Source: an uncultured Lachnospiraceae bacterium (GTDB taxonomy: Bacteria; Bacillota; Clostridia; Lachnospirales; Lachnospiraceae). Taken from it: 26,290 nucleotides of DNA. The DNA lies in the NCBI GenBank assembly GCA_902783445.1, contig CACZQX010000069.1, positions 1-26,290 on the forward strand, in the 5' to 3' direction. This document shows, piece after piece, positions 9,184-16,472 of this stretch. The first letter of the stretch is position 1. Each line of letters begins with the position of its first letter. Both the position numbers and the translations under genes were made by a program. The notes under the pieces are model-generated. The model ran no database searches, had not been told where the DNA came from, and worked only from the letters and a program-made list of their open reading frames with translations.

Positions 9184-10098
9184 TTACTTGATTGTTGAAA
9201 GATGCTTTTTGGATGAAAAAGCACTTCCGATTAAGCCTATTCCCGCACCAATAATAAGCGCTACCGGCGCAAGTATAATAAATACATTGTGTACCGGAAG
9301 GAATGAAAAGCTGCTTGTTATAGTCTGGAATTGGCCGATTATCAAATAAATTACGTTTTTGTAAATAAAATACAATACAACAAGAGGAATTACGGCACCG
9401 ATCAGTCCTATAATAACACCTTCTATAATGAAAGGTGATTGAACGAAATAGTCGGTAGCACCGATAAGTCGCATAATCCTTATTTCCTCTTTTCTGACGG
9501 TAATACCTATTACAACGGTATTGCTTATAAGGAAGATACCTACCGCAAGCAATATTATTATGATTGCAATGGATATTACGCCCGCAAGAGTACCGAAATC
9601 ACTCAATGCACCGGCTGTTATTTCCGAAGCGTTAACCTGGCGCACTCCGTCAATTCCTTCTATATAGTTTACAAGAGAGCTTTGCATATCAATGTCATTT
9701 AAATATACGGAAAAAGAAGCTTCATCCGCAAGGGGATTATCATCTTTAAAGCCTTCGGCCAAATCCGGATAATCTTTAAAATAATCAATCTTAAACTGCT
9801 CCCATGCTTCTTCCGCAGACGTAAACTCAATCCTGCTTACTTCCGCACGTTTTTTTATTTGTGCTTCAATATCGTCAATTTTCGATTGCTCGATTCCTTC
9901 ATCAAAGAAAACCGTGACGCAGACCGATTCCTCTGCCTGATTTATCATGTAATTAAAATTTGCAATCAAGGCATAAAAAATACCGATAAGCAGAATACAT
10001 GCCGCAATGGTTGCGATTGATGCAAGTGAAAACAGCTTGTTTCTTCGTATATTTTTAAAGCCCTGACCTATGCTATAAATTAATGTACTTATCTTCAT
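9184..10098 (-). CDS. ftsX: Cell division ABC transporter-like permease FtsX
   Basis: FtsX is the membrane subunit of the FtsEX complex, which transmits ATP hydrolysis to peptidoglycan hydrolases outside the membrane. The 304 residues show the expected topology: N-terminal amphipathic stretch, TM1 (about 21-46), a large extracellular loop (about 50-165) that contacts the hydrolase, then three further TMs (about 168-195, 222-248 and 270-295). The FtsX_ECD-like segment contains VTVFFDEGIEQSKIDDIEAQ and PLADEASFSVYL. The start codon lies inside the end of ftsE (26-base overlap), which indicates coupled translation. Confidence 0.96.
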   Translation of the reverse strand: MKISTLIYSIGQGFKNIRRNKLFSLASIATIAACILLIGIFYALIANFNYMINQAEESVCVTVFFDEGIEQSKIDDIEAQIKKRAEVSRIEFTSAEEAWEQFKIDYFKDYPDLAEGFKDDNPLADEASFSVYLNDIDMQSSLVNYIEGIDGVRQVNASEITAGALSDFGTLAGVISIAIIIILLAVGIFLISNTVVIGITVRKEEIRIMRLIGATDYFVQSPFIIEGVIIGLIGAVIPLVVLYFIYKNVIYLIIGQFQTITSSFSFLPVHNVFIILAPVALIIGAGIGLIGSAFSSKKHLSTIK

Positions 10099-10777
10099 AT
10101 AAATATCCGCCCTTTTTCTCGTCGCTGATTATTTGACCTTTTTTCATGGTGACAACTCTTTTTTTCATTGCATCAACAATTTCTCTGTTGTGTGTAACAA
10201 CCACAACAGTTGTGCCGCGCTCATTGATTTCTTCCAAAAGTTTCATTATGTCCCAAGAATTTTTAGGGTCGAGGTTTCCGGTTGGTTCGTCCGCAAGCAA
10301 AATCTTCGGATCGTTCACAAGCGCTCTGGCAAGGGCAACTCTTTGCTGCTCACCACCGGACATTTGATTTGGATAGGATCTGTATTTTTGTGAAAGTCCT
10401 ACCAAAGACAGCATTTGAGGAACCTTTTTACGAATCAGGCGTGCCGGAGCCTCAACAACTCTCTGCGCAAAAGCAATATTTTCATATACATTTCTGTCTC
10501 TGAGTAGTCTGAAATCCTGAAATACAACACCTATTTGGCGTCTGTATTTAGGTACTTTTTTTCTTTTAAGTCTGTTAATACATTTATTATTAACATATAT
10601 TTTTCCCGATGTTGGCTCAAGTTCTTTCATAAGAAGCTTAATCAATGTAGATTTGCCGGACCCCGAGTCCCCGACAATAAACACAAACTCACCTTCATTT
10701 ATACGCAAACTAATATTCCTGAGGGCAGGTGTTCCCCCGGGCTCATAAGACTTGCTTACATTTTCAAGTATAATCAT
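10073..10777 (-). CDS. ftsE: Cell division ATP-binding protein FtsE
   Basis: FtsE is the cytoplasmic ATPase of FtsEX. Visible motifs: Walker A GDSGSGKST (about residues 37-45), Q-loop in VFQDFRLL, ABC signature MSGGEQQRVALARAL, and Walker B ILLADEPTGNLD followed by the switch histidine in VVVVTHN. The length of 234 residues is typical. The gene starts after GGGAGG and lies 30 bases behind the CdaR-type regulator, with a small hairpin but no terminator between them, so the regulator, ftsE, ftsX and the M23 gene probably form one operon. Confidence 0.97.
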   Translation of the reverse strand: MIILENVSKSYEPGGTPALRNISLRINEGEFVFIVGDSGSGKSTLIKLLMKELEPTSGKIYVNNKCINRLKRKKVPKYRRQIGVVFQDFRLLRDRNVYENIAFAQRVVEAPARLIRKKVPQMLSLVGLSQKYRSYPNQMSGGEQQRVALARALVNDPKILLADEPTGNLDPKNSWDIMKLLEEINERGTTVVVVTHNREIVDAMKKRVVTMKKGQIISDEKKGGYLYEDKYINL

Positions 10778-10793
10778 CTTTTCCTCCCGGATT

Positions 10794-10813
10794 TATTAAG
10801 ACCAATCTTAATA
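10794..10813. other. Intercistronic hairpin between regulator and ftsE
   Basis: A perfect eight-base stem TATTAAGA/TCTTAATA with a four-base loop overlaps the stop codon of the regulator gene, about 15 bases before the ftsE ribosome site. There is no T-run, so it is not an intrinsic terminator; it may influence mRNA processing or ftsE translation. Confidence 0.5.
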
Positions 10814-11896
10814 CTCCATGTTTTCGATATATTTCATATATTTAACAACCATTAACGCAATTTTAAATGTTATTGCATCTTCAAATATTCTAAGGTCGAG
10901 ACCCGTACCTTTTTGCAACTTGTCAAGTCTGTAAACCAGTGTATTTCTGTGAATATAAAGCTGTCTGGATGTTTCCGATACATTTAAGTTGTTCTCGAAA
11001 AATTTGTTAATTGTAATCAATGTCTCCTCATCGAAATCATCAGGTGTTTTGCCATCAAAAACTTCTTTGATAAACATCTTGCAAAGAGGTGTAGGAAGCT
11101 GGAATATAAGACGTCCTATACCAAGGTTGCTAAATGCAACGATGTATTTGTCCTCAAAGAAGATTTTTCCTACATCCAAAGCCATCTTGGCTTCTTTGTA
11201 AGATTTTGAAACTTCTTTAATGTCATTGACTATTGTTCCGTAAGCAACATGAACGCGGCCCGCTTCTTCTCCGCCGAAATTATCCACAACAATCTTTGCA
11301 ACCTTTTTCATATCGCTGTAAGTCTCATTAACTTTTAATTCTCTTACGATAATAATATTCTTTTCATCAACCGCCGTTATAAAGTCGGATTGCTTTTGGG
11401 CAAACATAGTTCTTAAAAGTTCCAAAGCATTTGGATCTTTGTCGTGGTCCGTTTCGACAATAAAAACAATACGTCTTGCTTCAACATCGATGTGAAGCTT
11501 TTTTGTTTTGCTGTAAATATCAACAAGCAAAAGATTGTCCAACAAGAGATTTTTGATAAAATTATCTTTGTCAAAACGTTCCTTGTAAGCAACCATCAGA
11601 TTCTGAATCTGGAATGTTGCCATTTTACCTATCATATATAAATCATCCGAATTGCCCTTTACCATAAGAACAAGTTCGGTCTGTTCATCGTCGCTAACCT
11701 TAAAAAAAAGCTCATCCTGCATACTCTGGCTGTCGGCCTGGGAAAGAACAAAGCTCTTAACTGTTTCGGAATAGTCCGATGTTATTGGAAATGTAGTTGC
11801 AAAAACCTTGCCCTCCAAGTCCAGAACGCAAAAGTCTGCTCTTGTAATGTTTTTCATTCCCTCAAGTGTCGTTTGTAATATTTGGCTTGAAATCAT
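10808..11896 (-). CDS. CdaR/PucR-type helix-turn-helix regulator
   Basis: This is a transcriptional regulator whose C-terminal region (about residues 296-335, with LNVSETSRQLYIHRNTLVYRL) is the PucR-type helix-turn-helix, in which VYRLDKL is a hallmark. The middle (about 135-255) resembles the degenerate GGDEF-like fold common in CdaR proteins, and the first 100 residues look like a small sensor domain (RADFCVLDLEGKVFATT). The length of 362 residues suits the family. Classical members respond to sugar diacids or purines, but the ligand here is unknown. It is the first gene of the probable ftsE-ftsX-M23 operon, so a link to envelope growth is possible. Upstream, a weak TTTAAA-N17-TAAAAT promoter may serve it; the ribosome site is GAGG nine bases before ATG. 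Confidence 0.88.
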   Translation of the reverse strand: MISSQILQTTLEGMKNITRADFCVLDLEGKVFATTFPITSDYSETVKSFVLSQADSQSMQDELFFKVSDDEQTELVLMVKGNSDDLYMIGKMATFQIQNLMVAYKERFDKDNFIKNLLLDNLLLVDIYSKTKKLHIDVEARRIVFIVETDHDKDPNALELLRTMFAQKQSDFITAVDEKNIIIVRELKVNETYSDMKKVAKIVVDNFGGEEAGRVHVAYGTIVNDIKEVSKSYKEAKMALDVGKIFFEDKYIVAFSNLGIGRLIFQLPTPLCKMFIKEVFDGKTPDDFDEETLITINKFFENNLNVSETSRQLYIHRNTLVYRLDKLQKGTGLDLRIFEDAITFKIALMVVKYMKYIENMEY

Positions 11897-12040
11897 AATA
11901 TATGCCTCACTAAAAAATCTTTGGGTATATTTTAACCTATTTTGGCAAAAATTTAAAGTGTCTTTTGTGCAAAATGTTTATAATAATGCCTGTTTTTTAT
12001 CCGATAAATTAAAAATAAGGACCATTTTTTGTTAAATATG

Positions 12041-12069
12041 TTGAAAGGCCCTATCCGTTATTCTATAAT
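12041..12069 (+). promoter_or_regulatory. SigA-type promoter of yjfB
   Basis: TTGAAA (12041-12046), a 17-base spacer and a perfect TATAAT (12064-12069). Transcription would begin near 12076, leaving a leader of about 83 bases before the yjfB start. Confidence 0.8.
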
Positions 12070-12097
12070 TAAGCTAACATAAAATCATCACCAAGGG

Positions 12098-12141
12098 ATG
12101 AAAACACTTTGTGTTTTTCATAAAAACGGCTTTTTTAAGCC
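12098..12141 (+). other. Two hairpins in the yjfB leader
   Basis: The leader can fold into ATGAAAACAC/GTGTTTTTCAT (12098-12121, three-base loop, one bulge) and GGCTT/AAGCC (12128-12141), the second ending four bases before the ribosome site. It does not match the c-di-GMP riboswitch or any other riboswitch I know. Confidence 0.4.
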
Positions 12142-12158
12142 AAGAAGGAGGAAAAGAT

Positions 12159-12335
12159 ATGGAGATAGGTGAACTGTCAACAGCACTTGCCATGACCGAT
12201 GTCGGCAATCAAGTCGCTGTAGCCGTATTGGATAACTCCTTAGATACCGTTGAGGCACTCGGAGACGGGATGGTAAAAATGATGGAGCAATCCGTCATGC
12301 CACATCTCGGCGGAAACATTGACTACTCAGTATAG
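12159..12335 (+). CDS. yjfB: YjfB-family putative motility protein
   Basis: This 58-residue protein matches the small YjfB family, which is linked to motility in Bacillus and Clostridia; its biochemical function is not known. The family pattern is visible: a short start MEIGELSTALA, a helical middle with alternating hydrophobic residues (VAVAVLDNSLDTVEALGDGM), and the C-terminal LGGNIDYSV, close to the usual LGxxIDVxV ending. There is no signal peptide or membrane segment. The ATG at 12159 follows AAGGAGG by seven bases; a longer ORF from 12111 has no ribosome site. It is a single-gene unit with its own SigA promoter and terminator. No flagellar gene is in the window except for the orphan chemoreceptor. 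Confidence 0.85.
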   Translation: MEIGELSTALAMTDVGNQVAVAVLDNSLDTVEALGDGMVKMMEQSVMPHLGGNIDYSV

Positions 12336-12354
12336 TATGAGTCCAATCGGCAGA

Positions 12355-12385
12355 GAAAAAGAGCTGCAAATCGCAGCTCTTTTTC
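12355..12385. terminator. Bidirectional terminator between yjfB and the TraX-family gene
   Basis: A 13-base stem (GAAAAAGAGCTGC with its complement) and a five-base loop, with A and T runs on both sides. It can end yjfB from the left and the minus-strand TraX-family gene from the right. Confidence 0.9.
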
Positions 12386-12399
12386 TTTATATCCGTTTA

Positions 12400-13203
12400 T
12401 TAATATCCCATACTCCAAATATTGGAAAGGGTAACATCGTCTTTGACTATAAGTCTTACAATTATAAGAATTATCAAATGAACCGGATAGAAGCCGTAAA
12501 ATACAACCTTCAAATATTTTCCGAAGAATTTTCCTCCTCTTTTTCCGTTGTATAAATACTTCAAAATAAACACCGGCGCTATCATTGCCAAAAGATAAAG
12601 TCTTTCCCACCAGGTGGTTTGAAATTTATCAGGTATTCCGTTCTTCTCGCAATAAAAGAAATAAATAATCGCAAACAACTCATATCCCACAACCGTTGCG
12701 GACACAAGTAAAAGTTGAGGTACAAATTTGTCCTTATAATGATAAAAAATAATCGTAAAGACAAGCGGTACCACCGGCCAGCCTCCAATGAAGAAGGACA
12801 GGGCAAACATCAAAATACAAATAAGCACTTTGAAGATTATTTTCACTTTTTTTGAATCAATTGCGGCTATGCAAATAAGTCCCATTAGGTAATCAAACAT
12901 AATATTCTGTCTGAAACCGTACATATCATAAAAGAATAATGTGAAAGGAATCGCTGATAAAAGTCCGCAAATAAAAAGCCTTATCATATACTTTTTAAGG
13001 TTTGATGTATAGAAAAAGCCTTCCACAATAAAATAACACATACAAGGCACGGAAATACGGCCTATAATATGAATTATCTGCGCTGCCGGCGTATGAATGT
13101 CAAGGGCACACCATGCCCAATGATCCAAAATCATCAACACCATGGTCAAAATTTTTAATGCCGATGATGAAATAAACTTTATATTAACTTTGCTTTCTTC
13201 CAT
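12400..13203 (-). CDS. TraX-family multi-pass membrane protein
   Basis: The 267-residue protein is strongly hydrophobic, with about seven or eight membrane segments. It begins with the typical TraX-family region (SSALKILTMVLMILDHWAW, then IGRISVPCMCYFIVEGFFYT), in which the early DH and the RIS/P...EG motifs are conserved. The namesake TraX of F plasmid acetylates pilin, but chromosomal members in Firmicutes have no established role and may be acyltransferases acting on surface molecules. No conjugation genes are nearby. A GGGGA ribosome site lies seven bases before ATG, partly inside a small CCTAA/TTAGG hairpin. Confidence 0.85.
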   Translation of the reverse strand: MEESKVNIKFISSSALKILTMVLMILDHWAWCALDIHTPAAQIIHIIGRISVPCMCYFIVEGFFYTSNLKKYMIRLFICGLLSAIPFTLFFYDMYGFRQNIMFDYLMGLICIAAIDSKKVKIIFKVLICILMFALSFFIGGWPVVPLVFTIIFYHYKDKFVPQLLLVSATVVGYELFAIIYFFYCEKNGIPDKFQTTWWERLYLLAMIAPVFILKYLYNGKRGGKFFGKYLKVVFYGFYPVHLIILIIVRLIVKDDVTLSNIWSMGY

Positions 13204-13257
13204 TATTATCCCCTAACATCGTTTTAGGCCCTTATTAATTACCCATACAGCCAATAT

Positions 13258-13286
13258 ATTTTACCCTAAAACTATTATTAATACAA
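13258..13286 (-). promoter_or_regulatory. Candidate promoter of the TraX-family gene
   Basis: On the minus strand TTGTAT, a 17-base spacer and TAAAAT, about 55 bases before the start codon. The -10 is good and the -35 is weak. Confidence 0.45.
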
Positions 13287-13311
13287 TAAAAATTAATATA
13301 AGTTTCATAAT

Positions 13312-14145
13312 TTATTTACGTACAAGGTGGATTTCACCCTCAACAAACTCTATTTTTTTCTCCTTAAACAAACGTCCCACCGCTCTCTTGAAGGCTGCTT
13401 TACTCATGTTAAAGTCCTTTTTTATGGTTTCCGGCGTCGCTTTGTCGTCATAAGGAAGCTCACCGTCATATTCCATTATGCCTTCCAAAACCTTTTTTGC
13501 ATCATCTTCCATTTGCAAATATGCTTTTTTGACAATGCTTAAGTTAAGTTTTCCGTCTTCTCTTACGGACGTAACTCTTGCCCTAACCACGTCACCTTCT
13601 TTTATTCCAAAGACCTCTCTTTTCGGTATAAGCCCATAAAATCTGTTGTCCACGGCCACAAAGGCTCCGAATCTGTCGCTTACTTCGTAAACGGTGCCCG
13701 TTACTTCATCTTCTTTTTCGTATTCTTCCGCCACTTTTAAAAGTTTGTCAATCTTCATGGAAGCGCAAAGACGGTTACTTTTATCCACATAAACGGTCAC
13801 AAGATAAGACTTGCCCTGCTCTACCGTGCCGCTTTGCTGTTTGTATGGAAGCAAAATGTCTTTTTCCAATCCCCATTCCAAGAATGCGCCGATTTTTGTT
13901 ACGGATTTAACCTTTAAAAGACCCAGTCCCCCGGGCATAACAGTCGGCATACTTGTGGTGCTGATAAGACGGTCTTCCGAATCTCGGTAAATAAATACCT
14001 CTATAGCATCACCTATTTCAATGTCTTTCGGCACTTGCTTTTTCGGCAGCAGAACTTTTTCGTCCTTGGTTCCCAAATAAACACCGAAATCCACTTTTTC
14101 TATTACGTTTAAACTTAATCTTTTTCCTACTTCAATAACTGACAT
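13312..14145 (-). CDS. cvfB: CvfB-like S1 RNA-binding protein
   Basis: CvfB/YitL proteins are RNA-binding regulators (virulence and RNA turnover in Staphylococcus) made of S1 modules and a C-terminal winged helix. Here the N-terminal half contains two S1-like units (about residues 5-62 and 75-132), followed by a more canonical S1 domain (about 148-206, with TGTVYEVSDRFGAFVAV, LIP and GDVVRARV) and a winged helix (about 212-277, with YDDKATPETIKKDFNMSKAAF). The length of 277 residues fits the family. It starts four bases after the stop of the acyl-ACP thioesterase gene, so the two are co-transcribed and probably translationally coupled. No clear terminator follows it. Confidence 0.9.
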   Translation of the reverse strand: MSVIEVGKRLSLNVIEKVDFGVYLGTKDEKVLLPKKQVPKDIEIGDAIEVFIYRDSEDRLISTTSMPTVMPGGLGLLKVKSVTKIGAFLEWGLEKDILLPYKQQSGTVEQGKSYLVTVYVDKSNRLCASMKIDKLLKVAEEYEKEDEVTGTVYEVSDRFGAFVAVDNRFYGLIPKREVFGIKEGDVVRARVTSVREDGKLNLSIVKKAYLQMEDDAKKVLEGIMEYDGELPYDDKATPETIKKDFNMSKAAFKRAVGRLFKEKKIEFVEGEIHLVRK

Positions 14146-14149
14146 ATAC

Positions 14150-14866
14150 TTAAATCCTTTCGGTAAACTCCAGACTTACAAACAGTTCACCCTGCTCATT
14201 TTCCAAAAGCACATAATACGCATTCTTTTCTTTGGCTGTCTTTACTACTATATTATCATTTTTTCTTGCCGGAAGGTTGTATTGCACTCTGAGCATTGCA
14301 ATGTCCGCTTCCTCCGGAATATAGTCAAGAGCCATATCGATATATCTTGCATTATTCACATGATTGTTGGTATCAAGCTGATATCTTCTAACCTTTATAA
14401 TATCTTTCTTTTCAAACTGCGTGTCGGGAAGATCTATTTTTCTGGGAAGATATTCCATATCGAGTTTTTCGTCAAGCTCTATTCCCGTTTTTGCCGCATC
14501 CGAGACACGCATGGGAAAACCGGTTTCGGCATTTATCAATGTCCAAACCGAGTTGACTTTAACTATTTTTTCTTTGTTTTCGTCTTCTATAAGGAAGTTT
14601 CTGAATCCGCAACCGCCCTTAAATTCGTAAGGTATTGTGGAAACATCTATTTTTTCTCCCAAGCTCGGCCTTCTGTCTATTACGATTTGCCAAGAGTTTA
14701 ATATCCATGCCTGATTATATTCTTCCCTAAGTTTCATGGTTGGCATTCCGCGCTTTGCAACATGCATGGTGCTGCAATTTTGTATATCATCAACCATAGC
14801 CGTTATAGTCATTAAGGCATCCGAATCGATTTGCGAATATTTAACTTCCGTTTGATAGGTAAACAT
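14150..14866 (-). CDS. Acyl-ACP thioesterase (FatA/B-like)
   Basis: This enzyme hydrolyses acyl-ACP to release free fatty acids. It has two hot-dog folds. The first spans about residues 1-125, with YSQIDSDALMTITAMVDDIQ and a WILNSWQIVIDRRPSLGEKI stretch typical of the family. The second begins near residue 150 and carries the active-site motif RRYQLDTNNHVNNARY, with Asn and His positioned as in plant and bacterial acyl-ACP thioesterases. I choose the ATG at 14866 because AGGGGGA lies five bases upstream; the ATG two codons earlier touches this ribosome site. It is the first gene of a two-gene unit with the CvfB-like gene. In Clostridia such enzymes may adjust lipid chain length, but substrate specificity cannot be told here. 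Confidence 0.9.
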   Translation of the reverse strand: MFTYQTEVKYSQIDSDALMTITAMVDDIQNCSTMHVAKRGMPTMKLREEYNQAWILNSWQIVIDRRPSLGEKIDVSTIPYEFKGGCGFRNFLIEDENKEKIVKVNSVWTLINAETGFPMRVSDAAKTGIELDEKLDMEYLPRKIDLPDTQFEKKDIIKVRRYQLDTNNHVNNARYIDMALDYIPEEADIAMLRVQYNLPARKNDNIVVKTAKEKNAYYVLLENEQGELFVSLEFTERI

Positions 14867-14905
14867 GGACATCCCCCTTCATTATACAAATCTATGATAC
14901 AAAAT

Positions 14906-14931
14906 AAGGGAGCTGTCAATTCAGCTCCCTT
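14906..14931 (-). terminator. Terminator of tRNA-Gln
   Basis: A ten-base stem AAGGGAGCTG/CAGCTCCCTT with a six-base loop is followed on the minus strand by ATTTT. It begins three bases after the tRNA 3' end. Confidence 0.85.
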
Positions 14932-14934
14932 TAA

Positions 14935-15006
14935 CTGGCCCACAAGGATTCGAACCTTGAAATGCTGGAGTCAGAGTCCAGTGCCTTACCGTTTGGCGAT
15001 GGGCCA
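14935..15006 (-). tRNA. tRNA-Gln (anticodon CUG)
   Basis: The minus strand folds into a full 72-base cloverleaf: acceptor TGGCCCA/TGGGCCA, D stem GCC/GGC with an AAACGGTAA loop, anticodon stem CTGGA/TCCAG around CTCTGAC (anticodon CTG, template bases 14972-14974), and T arm CAAGG-TTCGAAT-CCTTG, discriminator G. This reads CAG codons. The 3' CCA is not encoded, so a CCA-adding enzyme is needed. Confidence 0.97.
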
Positions 15007-15035
15007 ATGTGTCTTACTCCGTAGCGACAAAGCAA

Positions 15036-15064
15036 ATTATACAACATCATAAAAAGATTTTCAA
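15036..15064 (-). promoter_or_regulatory. SigA-type promoter of tRNA-Gln
   Basis: On the minus strand TTGAAA (15059-15064), a 17-base spacer and a perfect TATAAT (15036-15041), about 30 bases before the mature tRNA 5' end. Confidence 0.85.
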
Positions 15065-15113
15065 GCACTTTGTTAAAAATTATTTAAAGCAATTTTTTTA
15101 TGGCTCAAGTCAC

Positions 15114-15142
15114 TTATCATCACATTCAAAATGTGCTATACT
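15114..15142 (+). promoter_or_regulatory. Candidate promoter of the nuclease gene
   Basis: TTATCA, a 17-base spacer and TATACT (15137-15142). It would place the transcript start near 15149, about 44 bases before the chosen start codon. Confidence 0.5.
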
Positions 15143-15192
15143 CAATAAAGCTTTACAGCTTTTGTTCATTAGTTTTTAAGGGAGTAAAAATC

Positions 15193-15783
15193 ATGAAATT
15201 AAAGGAAAAACTCAATTTATCGGATATATCATTCAAAAAGGTGCTGATACTTGCTGTTGTTATAGCAATTATCATCATCTGTCTCGTTAAATTCGCCACA
15301 TTCGGCACAAAAAATCCAAACGGTGATATTTCGGGCAAAACAAAACTTGTGGAAGTAACCGTAACCAAAGTCACCGACGGCGATACCATTTGGGTTGAAT
15401 ACGAAAATTACAAAAAGAAAGTCAGACTTATCGGTATCGATTGTCCCGAAAGTGTTGCCTACGATGCTGACAGAAACACAAAAGAAGGGGCAAAAGCAAG
15501 CGATTACACCAAATCCCTCATCAAAAAAGGAGATACCGTTTATCTCCAGACGGATGTTTCGGATGTGGACAAATACGACAGATATTTGCGCTATGTTTGG
15601 CTTGAAGAGCCGGAAGACGTAAACGACGAATCGGAAATCAGAGCCAAAATGCTCAATGCCATTATTTTATTAAACGGCTATGCAAATGCCAAAGAATATG
15701 CGCCTGATACAAAATACGCAGAGCTTTTTAAGAGCTTTGAAGAAGAATCAAAAAACGCCCACATGGGTTTGTGGGCGCAGTAA
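15193..15783 (+). CDS. Membrane-anchored thermonuclease-like (SNase) protein
   Basis: Staphylococcal nuclease-type enzymes cut DNA and RNA in a calcium-dependent way. The 196-residue protein has one N-terminal membrane anchor (about residues 17-36) and an extracellular SNase domain (about 52-194). The active-site residues are kept with family spacing: D64 in DGDT, R78, D83 and E86 in RLIGIDCPES, and R130 in DKYDR; the Thr next to the second Asp is Cys84 here. Thus it is probably active outside the cell, for defence or nucleotide scavenging. I choose ATG 15193, which follows AGGGAG; the ORF is open from 15100, but that region contains the candidate promoter. It converges on the cyclophilin gene with a ten-base gap, and its last codons hold that gene's terminator. 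Confidence 0.9.
   Translation: MKLKEKLNLSDISFKKVLILAVVIAIIIICLVKFATFGTKNPNGDISGKTKLVEVTVTKVTDGDTIWVEYENYKKKVRLIGIDCPESVAYDADRNTKEGAKASDYTKSLIKKGDTVYLQTDVSDVDKYDRYLRYVWLEEPEDVNDESEIRAKMLNAIILLNGYANAKEYAPDTKYAELFKSFEEESKNAHMGLWAQ
15756..15777 (-). terminator. Cyclophilin terminator embedded in the nuclease gene
   Basis: On the minus strand an eight-base GC-rich stem (CGCCCACA with its complement, six-base loop) is followed by TTTTTT. It lies 17 bases after the cyclophilin stop codon, within the last nine codons of the convergent nuclease gene. Confidence 0.8.
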
Positions 15784-15793
15784 AATTTGATAT

Positions 15794-16315
15794 TTAGTGT
15801 GTTTTTGGCTCATCATAGTTTTCGCCGAATGTTTCAACGCTGACTTTTTTAAGTTGCTGTTTTTCAACAGGCATATCAAACATATTTGTTTCAACACAAG
15901 CAATCTTATCAACAATATCAAGACCTTCGATAACTTTACCGAATGCTGCGTACTTGCCGTCAAGATGAGGGCTTGTTTGATGCATGATAAAGAACTGTGA
16001 ACCTGCGGAATTAGGGTCCATAGCTCTTGCCATAGAAAGAACGCCGGCTTCGTGTTTTAAGTCGTTTTTAAAACCGTTTGATGAAAATTCACCGTCTATT
16101 TCATATCCCGGGCCACCTGTTCCGTTTCCCAAAGGGTCTCCGCCCTGAATCATAAAACCGCGAATTATTCTGTGAAAAATAAGTCCGTCATAAAAACCTT
16201 TATTAATAAGACTTATAAAATTATTAACAGTATTCGGAGCTATTTCCGGGTAAAGCTCGGCTTTCATAACATCTCCGTTTTCCATTTCAAATGTAACAAT
16301 TGGATTTTGTGCCAT
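15794..16315 (-). CDS. Cyclophilin-type peptidyl-prolyl cis-trans isomerase
   Basis: This cytoplasmic cyclophilin speeds proline isomerisation during protein folding. The 173 residues hold the whole domain, with the active-site blocks FHRIIRGFMIQGGDPLGNGTGGPGYE split over residues ~47-72 (catalytic Arg in FHR), MARAMDPNSAGSQFFI, and HLDGKYAAFGKVIEGLDIVD; the Trp found in human cyclophilin A is a His here, as in many bacterial members. No signal peptide is seen. The ATG at 16315 follows AAGGAG by seven bases. An upstream ATG at 16363 lies within the -10 box of the promoter and is excluded. Confidence 0.95.
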   Translation of the reverse strand: MAQNPIVTFEMENGDVMKAELYPEIAPNTVNNFISLINKGFYDGLIFHRIIRGFMIQGGDPLGNGTGGPGYEIDGEFSSNGFKNDLKHEAGVLSMARAMDPNSAGSQFFIMHQTSPHLDGKYAAFGKVIEGLDIVDKIACVETNMFDMPVEKQQLKKVSVETFGENYDEPKTH

Positions 16316-16358
16316 TGCTAATCTCCTTTTTCTTTTTTTATTTCCTTCGGATTTTTTA

Positions 16359-16387
16359 ATCATATTAAAATATCATCTTATAGTCAA
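16359..16387 (-). promoter_or_regulatory. SigA-type promoter of the cyclophilin gene
   Basis: On the minus strand TTGACT (16382-16387), exactly 17 bases and TATGAT (16359-16364), giving a leader of about 37 bases. The divergent zinc-ribbon gene starts 85 bases beyond the -35; its own promoter is less clear (TTGTTT at 16421 and TATAAA at 16447, spacer 20). Confidence 0.8.
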
Positions 16388-16472
16388 GTCCGCCACTATT
16401 ATTTTTAACGGTGCAAAAGCTTGTTTTCTGTGTTATTATTGTACTGTATAAATACAAAATAGGAGGACTGAC

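Noticed and set aside
12111..12158. Longer YjfB reading frame starting at 12111
   Set aside because: The ATG-proximal extension falls in the hairpin leader and has no ribosome site; family members begin at the shorter start.
12400..13203. TraX homology as a sign of a conjugative element
   Set aside because: No other conjugation, integration or mobilisation gene is present; chromosomal TraX-family proteins are common in Firmicutes.
16316..16363. Sixteen-codon N-terminal extension of the cyclophilin
   Set aside because: Its ATG lies in the TATGAT box of a consensus promoter, and the downstream ATG has a good ribosome site.
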